Origin: DATESN01 sp035270785 | GTDB lineage: Bacteria > Bacillota > Clostridia > Lachnospirales > Lachnospiraceae | Direction of reading: 5' to 3' | Assembly: GCA_035270785.1 (NCBI GenBank) | Contig: DATESN010000061.1 | Span: forward strand, 1-20,247 | Length of the DNA stretch: 20,247 nt | Shown: positions 17,454 to 20,247 of the stretch, in pieces | Position numbering within the stretch: position 1 is the first letter of the stretch | Layout: the number at the start of each line of letters is the position of its first letter | Notes under the pieces: generated by a model | What the model was told of the DNA's origin: nothing | Seen by the model: the letters and a program-made list of their open reading frames with translations, nothing else | Databases searched by the model: none | Translations under genes and position numbers: made by a program

Positions 17454-17458
17454 AGGAT

Positions 17459-17463
17459 CCTCC
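17459..17463 (-). promoter_or_regulatory. Ribosome-binding site of the minus-strand membrane-protein gene
   Basis: Read on the minus strand this is GGAGG, five bases before the ATG at 17453. It is as strong as those of the neighbouring plus-strand genes. Confidence 0.75.
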
Positions 17464-17474
17464 AATAGTGTGTG

Positions 17475-17484
17475 AATACGTATT
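17475..17484. promoter_or_regulatory. Perfect palindrome AATACGTATT, possible operator
   Basis: This ten-base perfect inverted repeat lies just downstream of the likely transcription start of the minus-strand gene (about 17485), inside its leader. That is a position where a repressor could act. Symmetry is short and could be chance. Confidence 0.3.
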
Positions 17485-17491
17485 TTTATTT

Positions 17492-17521
17492 ATTATACAT
17501 GAATTGGATAAATATATACAA
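17492..17521 (-). promoter_or_regulatory. Probable sigma-A promoter of the minus-strand gene
   Basis: On the minus strand there is a perfect TATAAT -10 box (17492-17497). An imperfect TTGTAT -35 (17516-17521) lies 18 bases upstream. The predicted leader is about 30 bases and contains the GGAGG. Confidence 0.5.
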
Positions 17522-17531
17522 GCCATATATT
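17504..17531 (+). promoter_or_regulatory. Possible promoter of the SGNH esterase gene
   Basis: TTGGAT (17504-17509) and TATATT (17526-17531) are 16 bases apart on the plus strand, and they overlap the opposing promoter. The match is moderate in very AT-rich sequence. It is supported mainly because a new plus-strand transcription unit must start here. Confidence 0.3.
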
Positions 17532-17561
17532 GCGAAAATATTATTAAAAGGAGAGAAAGAC

Positions 17562-19271
17562 ATGAACAATGAAAATCAAGTTAAGGCACCTAAGGATCCA
17601 ACCGCCAAAAGACCAGTTGTATATGTAATGTTAGATAACATTATTGAAGGAAGTCCACAAAAAGATGGACGTTTTATGGATGTTAGTTTTCTTGAAGGAC
17701 GTATGGAAGATAAAATCATAGGGAATATGCCCGGTATTAAGCAAAGCATTGCAGCAAAATTGCAGTCATGTGCAGGGCTTCGTGAATTAGTACACAGCAT
17801 AGGGATTACAATTACAGCGGAGGAAAAGGAAGATAGACTTCAGTCAGCAGAATTTACTCTTCAATGTAAAAGTGGTAAAAGCTATCATGGAACGGAGTAC
17901 AAAGCAAAAGTGCCTTGTAACGGAGAAGAAAAAATAATTGTATTATCAGATTATCCTGTTTCTACGACAGATACAGTGCTAGCATCCTTTCAAACTGTAT
18001 TTGATAAATATATGATTGGGAAGATGACAATCTGCTTTTATCTTGAATATGGTTACGTGGTTCCAGAAATAACACTTGATAAGCCCGTATCATTCGATTC
18101 CGAAGAATACCAGCAGATGATTGGGAATTCGCTAGTTAGTCTGGGTAATGTTAATAGAATCAAAAAGGCAATAGAAAAAGCTAGAAAAGGTGAGGATGTA
18201 TTTATAGCTTATATAGGAGGATCGATAACGCAGGGCGCTGGGGCAAAACCAATTGCTACAGAATGTTATGCATATCAATCATATATGGCTTTTAAAAAAA
18301 GGTTTGGCGTTGGTACAGGTGCAAATGTACATTTAGTCAAAGCGGGTGCAGGCGGAACCAGTTCCGAACTTGGATTAACAAGATATGATGATGATGTACT
18401 GAGAAACGGAACCGTTTCACCAGATATTGTGGTTATTGAATTTGCTGTTAATGATGGAGATGATGAGACGAATGGAATCTGCTATGAAAGCCTTGCACTG
18501 AAAGCGTGGGAAGGGAAAGGCAACCCTGCTGTTATACTTATGTTTTCAGTTTTTATGTCAGATTACAATCTACAAGACACATTATCGGCAGTAGGTTATT
18601 GCCATGACTTCCCTATGATAAGTGTGAAAGATGCAGTAGTTCCACAATTTTATAATGATAATCCTGTCGTTACAAAACGTCAGTTTTTCTATGATATCTA
18701 TCATCCTACGAATATTGGTCATAGAATTATGGCAGAATGTATTGATTATTTTTGGAAGCAAGCTGATGTAGCACCGATGAAAAGGGAAGAAGAGAAGAAA
18801 GAGTATACAGTAGCAATCGGTGATACCTATCGTGCAATGAAGGCTTTTACTAGAAGAAATGCAACGGAATGTTTAGCAGTTCTCTCCTTGGAAAATGGTT
18901 CATTTGTGGAAACAGATACTATTTTACAATGTGTAGAAAGAGATGATGAAGCATTTACAACACCAGAATTCCCAGATAACTGGATGCATATCGGTGGCAA
19001 TGGAAACGAAAGCTTCCGTATGAAAATTCGTTGTAAGGATTTATTGCTTACCTATAAGGATTCAGATAATAGCGATTTTGGGCAAGCAGAAGTGTGGGTT
19101 GACGATCATTTTGTTAGAACATTAAATCCACTAGCAGTTGGTTGGACACATTGTACTGCATCCATAGTTATAAGTGATGACAAAGTGGCTGAACATGAAC
19201 TTGAAGTAAAATTATGTCCAGCTGATGGCAGTAAGAATTTCACTATTCTTGGATTTGGATACACGGAATAG
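17562..19271 (+). CDS. SGNH/GDSL carbohydrate esterase, multidomain
   Basis: This 569-residue esterase has an SGNH core between about residues 205 and 400. Catalytic Ser221 is in GGSIT, a glycine-rich AGAGGTSS forms the oxyanion block, Asn297 is in EFAVND, and Asp378/His381 are in DIYHP. The core is flanked by an N-terminal region of about 200 residues that I cannot name. A C-terminal region of about 150 residues has the beta-rich look of a jelly-roll (EVWVDDHFVRTL, then ILGFGY). There is no signal peptide. Given the neighbours it probably removes acetyl groups from xylo-oligosaccharides, but the acyl group is inferred. AAGGAGA at 17548-17554 supports ATG 17562. The earlier in-frame GTG 17472 lies inside the divergent promoter region. 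It is followed after 51 bases by the GH10 gene. Confidence 0.88.
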   Translation: MNNENQVKAPKDPTAKRPVVYVMLDNIIEGSPQKDGRFMDVSFLEGRMEDKIIGNMPGIKQSIAAKLQSCAGLRELVHSIGITITAEEKEDRLQSAEFTLQCKSGKSYHGTEYKAKVPCNGEEKIIVLSDYPVSTTDTVLASFQTVFDKYMIGKMTICFYLEYGYVVPEITLDKPVSFDSEEYQQMIGNSLVSLGNVNRIKKAIEKARKGEDVFIAYIGGSITQGAGAKPIATECYAYQSYMAFKKRFGVGTGANVHLVKAGAGGTSSELGLTRYDDDVLRNGTVSPDIVVIEFAVNDGDDETNGICYESLALKAWEGKGNPAVILMFSVFMSDYNLQDTLSAVGYCHDFPMISVKDAVVPQFYNDNPVVTKRQFFYDIYHPTNIGHRIMAECIDYFWKQADVAPMKREEEKKEYTVAIGDTYRAMKAFTRRNATECLAVLSLENGSFVETDTILQCVERDDEAFTTPEFPDNWMHIGGNGNESFRMKIRCKDLLLTYKDSDNSDFGQAEVWVDDHFVRTLNPLAVGWTHCTASIVISDDKVAEHELEVKLCPADGSKNFTILGFGYTE

Positions 19272-19322
19272 AAGTGCAAGGGTAAGAAAAATTTATTCAA
19301 AAGGTAGATAGAGGGAAAATAT

Positions 19323-20247
19323 ATGAGAAAAAAGATAATTATAATAGGATTATTATTGGTGGGGGTAATAACCATGGTAGGATGCCAAAAAAAACAAGTG
19401 GAAAATAATGAAACTGCAAATACACAGGATATAATATTGGAAACAAAAGATCATACAGAAGAAGAAACAGAAAGTGAAATAGAACAATTGATAGAGAGCA
19501 GACCTTTAAAGGATATTTATAAGAATTATTTCTATGTGGGAGTGGCATTAAATCCCACAACAATAGGGAAGAGGTATCAGAACGTTACATTATCAAACTT
19601 TGACAGTGTTACTTGTGAAAATGAAATGAAACCGGATTATATTTTAGATTATAACAAATCTATAGCGGAGGTAATGCGGGATTCGGATTACGTTGCTGTT
19701 AATTTCGATAAGTGTAAAGATACAGTAGAGTTTTGTGAAAGCAATGAATTAAAAATGAGATTACATACGCTAGTATGGCATGCACAAACACCAGAATGGT
19801 TTTTTCATGAAGATTATGACGTAAATAAGGATTTGGTTGATGCAAAGACAATGGAAAAAAGAATGCAAAATTATATTTCTGCGGTGATTACGTATTTTGA
19901 TACGGAGCATCCAACCCTTATTTATTCAATAGATGTTGTAAATGAAGCGTTTAATGGTGAAGGCAAATATAAAATAAAAGATAAAGAAAATCGTTGGTAC
20001 GACACAATAGGTTACGATTACTTATATTATGCTTTTTTATATGCGAAGCAGGCGATAGAAAATTCTACAAATATGAAAGATGTCACCCTTGTTTATAACG
20101 ATTATGCAATGTTGTATAAATATGATACTGTAACAAAAGGTCTAGAGGGGATTTTCCAGGAACATGACGCAGATGTCCATCAATTTGTAGACGTGATTGG
20201 ACTACAGGCACATCTTGATACAGATACATCTATGAAGTCGTTTGCCA
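19323..20247 (+). CDS. GH10 endo-beta-1,4-xylanase lipoprotein (3' end outside window)
   Basis: The first 308 residues of a family GH10 xylanase are present and the gene runs off the right edge. The N-terminus is a lipoprotein signal: MRKK, a hydrophobic stretch, and a lipobox ending MVGC with Cys21 as the lipidated residue. A charged, glutamate- and threonine-rich linker follows to about residue 60. The catalytic barrel begins with YVGVALN and shows the GH10 blocks CENEMKP (98-104), RLHTLVWHAQTPEWF (146-160) and DVVNEAF with acid/base Glu208. The nucleophile glutamate should lie beyond the edge. This is the only clearly exported enzyme here. It should cut xylan at the cell surface and feed oligosaccharides to the cytoplasmic enzymes. 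GAGGG at 19311-19315 supports the start. Confidence 0.93.
   Translation, partial: MRKKIIIIGLLLVGVITMVGCQKKQVENNETANTQDIILETKDHTEEETESEIEQLIESRPLKDIYKNYFYVGVALNPTTIGKRYQNVTLSNFDSVTCENEMKPDYILDYNKSIAEVMRDSDYVAVNFDKCKDTVEFCESNELKMRLHTLVWHAQTPEWFFHEDYDVNKDLVDAKTMEKRMQNYISAVITYFDTEHPTLIYSIDVVNEAFNGEGKYKIKDKENRWYDTIGYDYLYYAFLYAKQAIENSTNMKDVTLVYNDYAMLYKYDTVTKGLEGIFQEHDADVHQFVDVIGLQAHLDTDTSMKSFA

Noticed and set aside
17454..17465. TTG start for the minus-strand membrane protein
   Set aside because: It would place the GGAGG inside the coding region. The ATG at 17453 uses that GGAGG properly.
17472..17561. Longer GTG start for the SGNH esterase
   Set aside because: The added residues would be encoded by the divergent promoter region, and ATG 17562 has AAGGAGA at good spacing.

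Overview
The window is AT-rich, uses strong AGGAGG-type ribosome-binding sites with occasional TTG and GTG starts, and is packed with intracellular glycoside hydrolases. Together these suggest a plant-fibre-degrading Firmicute of the Lachnospiraceae, of the Lachnoclostridium phytofermentans type. The taxon is inferred from gene content and style, not from a marker gene. No tRNA, rRNA, CRISPR array, insertion sequence or integrase was seen.

Layout. Positions 14-16874 hold ten plus-strand genes spaced like one operon, or a small set of operons: a feruloyl-esterase-like hydrolase (open at the left edge), a GH36 alpha-galactosidase, a GH95 alpha-L-fucosidase/L-galactosidase, a GH43 arabinofuranohydrolase with a C-terminal CBM6-like domain, an ABC exporter-type protein, a small DUF1854-like protein, a second and paralogous ABC exporter-type protein, a GH43 xylosidase/arabinofuranosidase, a GH8 reducing-end exo-oligoxylanase, and a third GH43 with an N-terminal extension and an Ig-like domain. 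A lone minus-strand six-helix membrane protein (16833-17453) follows. Its 3' end overlaps the third GH43 tail to tail. From a short divergent promoter region the plus strand resumes with an SGNH esterase and a GH10 xylanase lipoprotein, which is cut by the right edge.

How the genes fit together. The GH10 enzyme carries a lipoprotein signal and should cut xylan at the cell surface. All other complete hydrolases lack a visible signal peptide, so they most likely strip and shorten imported, decorated oligosaccharides in the cytoplasm: esterases remove feruloyl and acetyl groups, GH36 and GH95 remove terminal galactose or fucose-type sugars, GH43 enzymes remove arabinose and xylose, and GH8 trims the xylo-oligosaccharide from its reducing end. 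The combination suits heavily substituted cereal arabinoxylan, whose side chains can carry galactosyl caps on feruloylated arabinose. No sugar importer, sensor or regulator lies within the window.

The least explained part is 7054-12150. Two ABC exporter-type half-transporters each carry an N-terminal domain plus a four-cysteine zinc-ribbon-like motif, and they flank a DUF1854-like protein, all embedded in a sugar-degradation operon. This three-gene module is the best candidate for an undescribed system.
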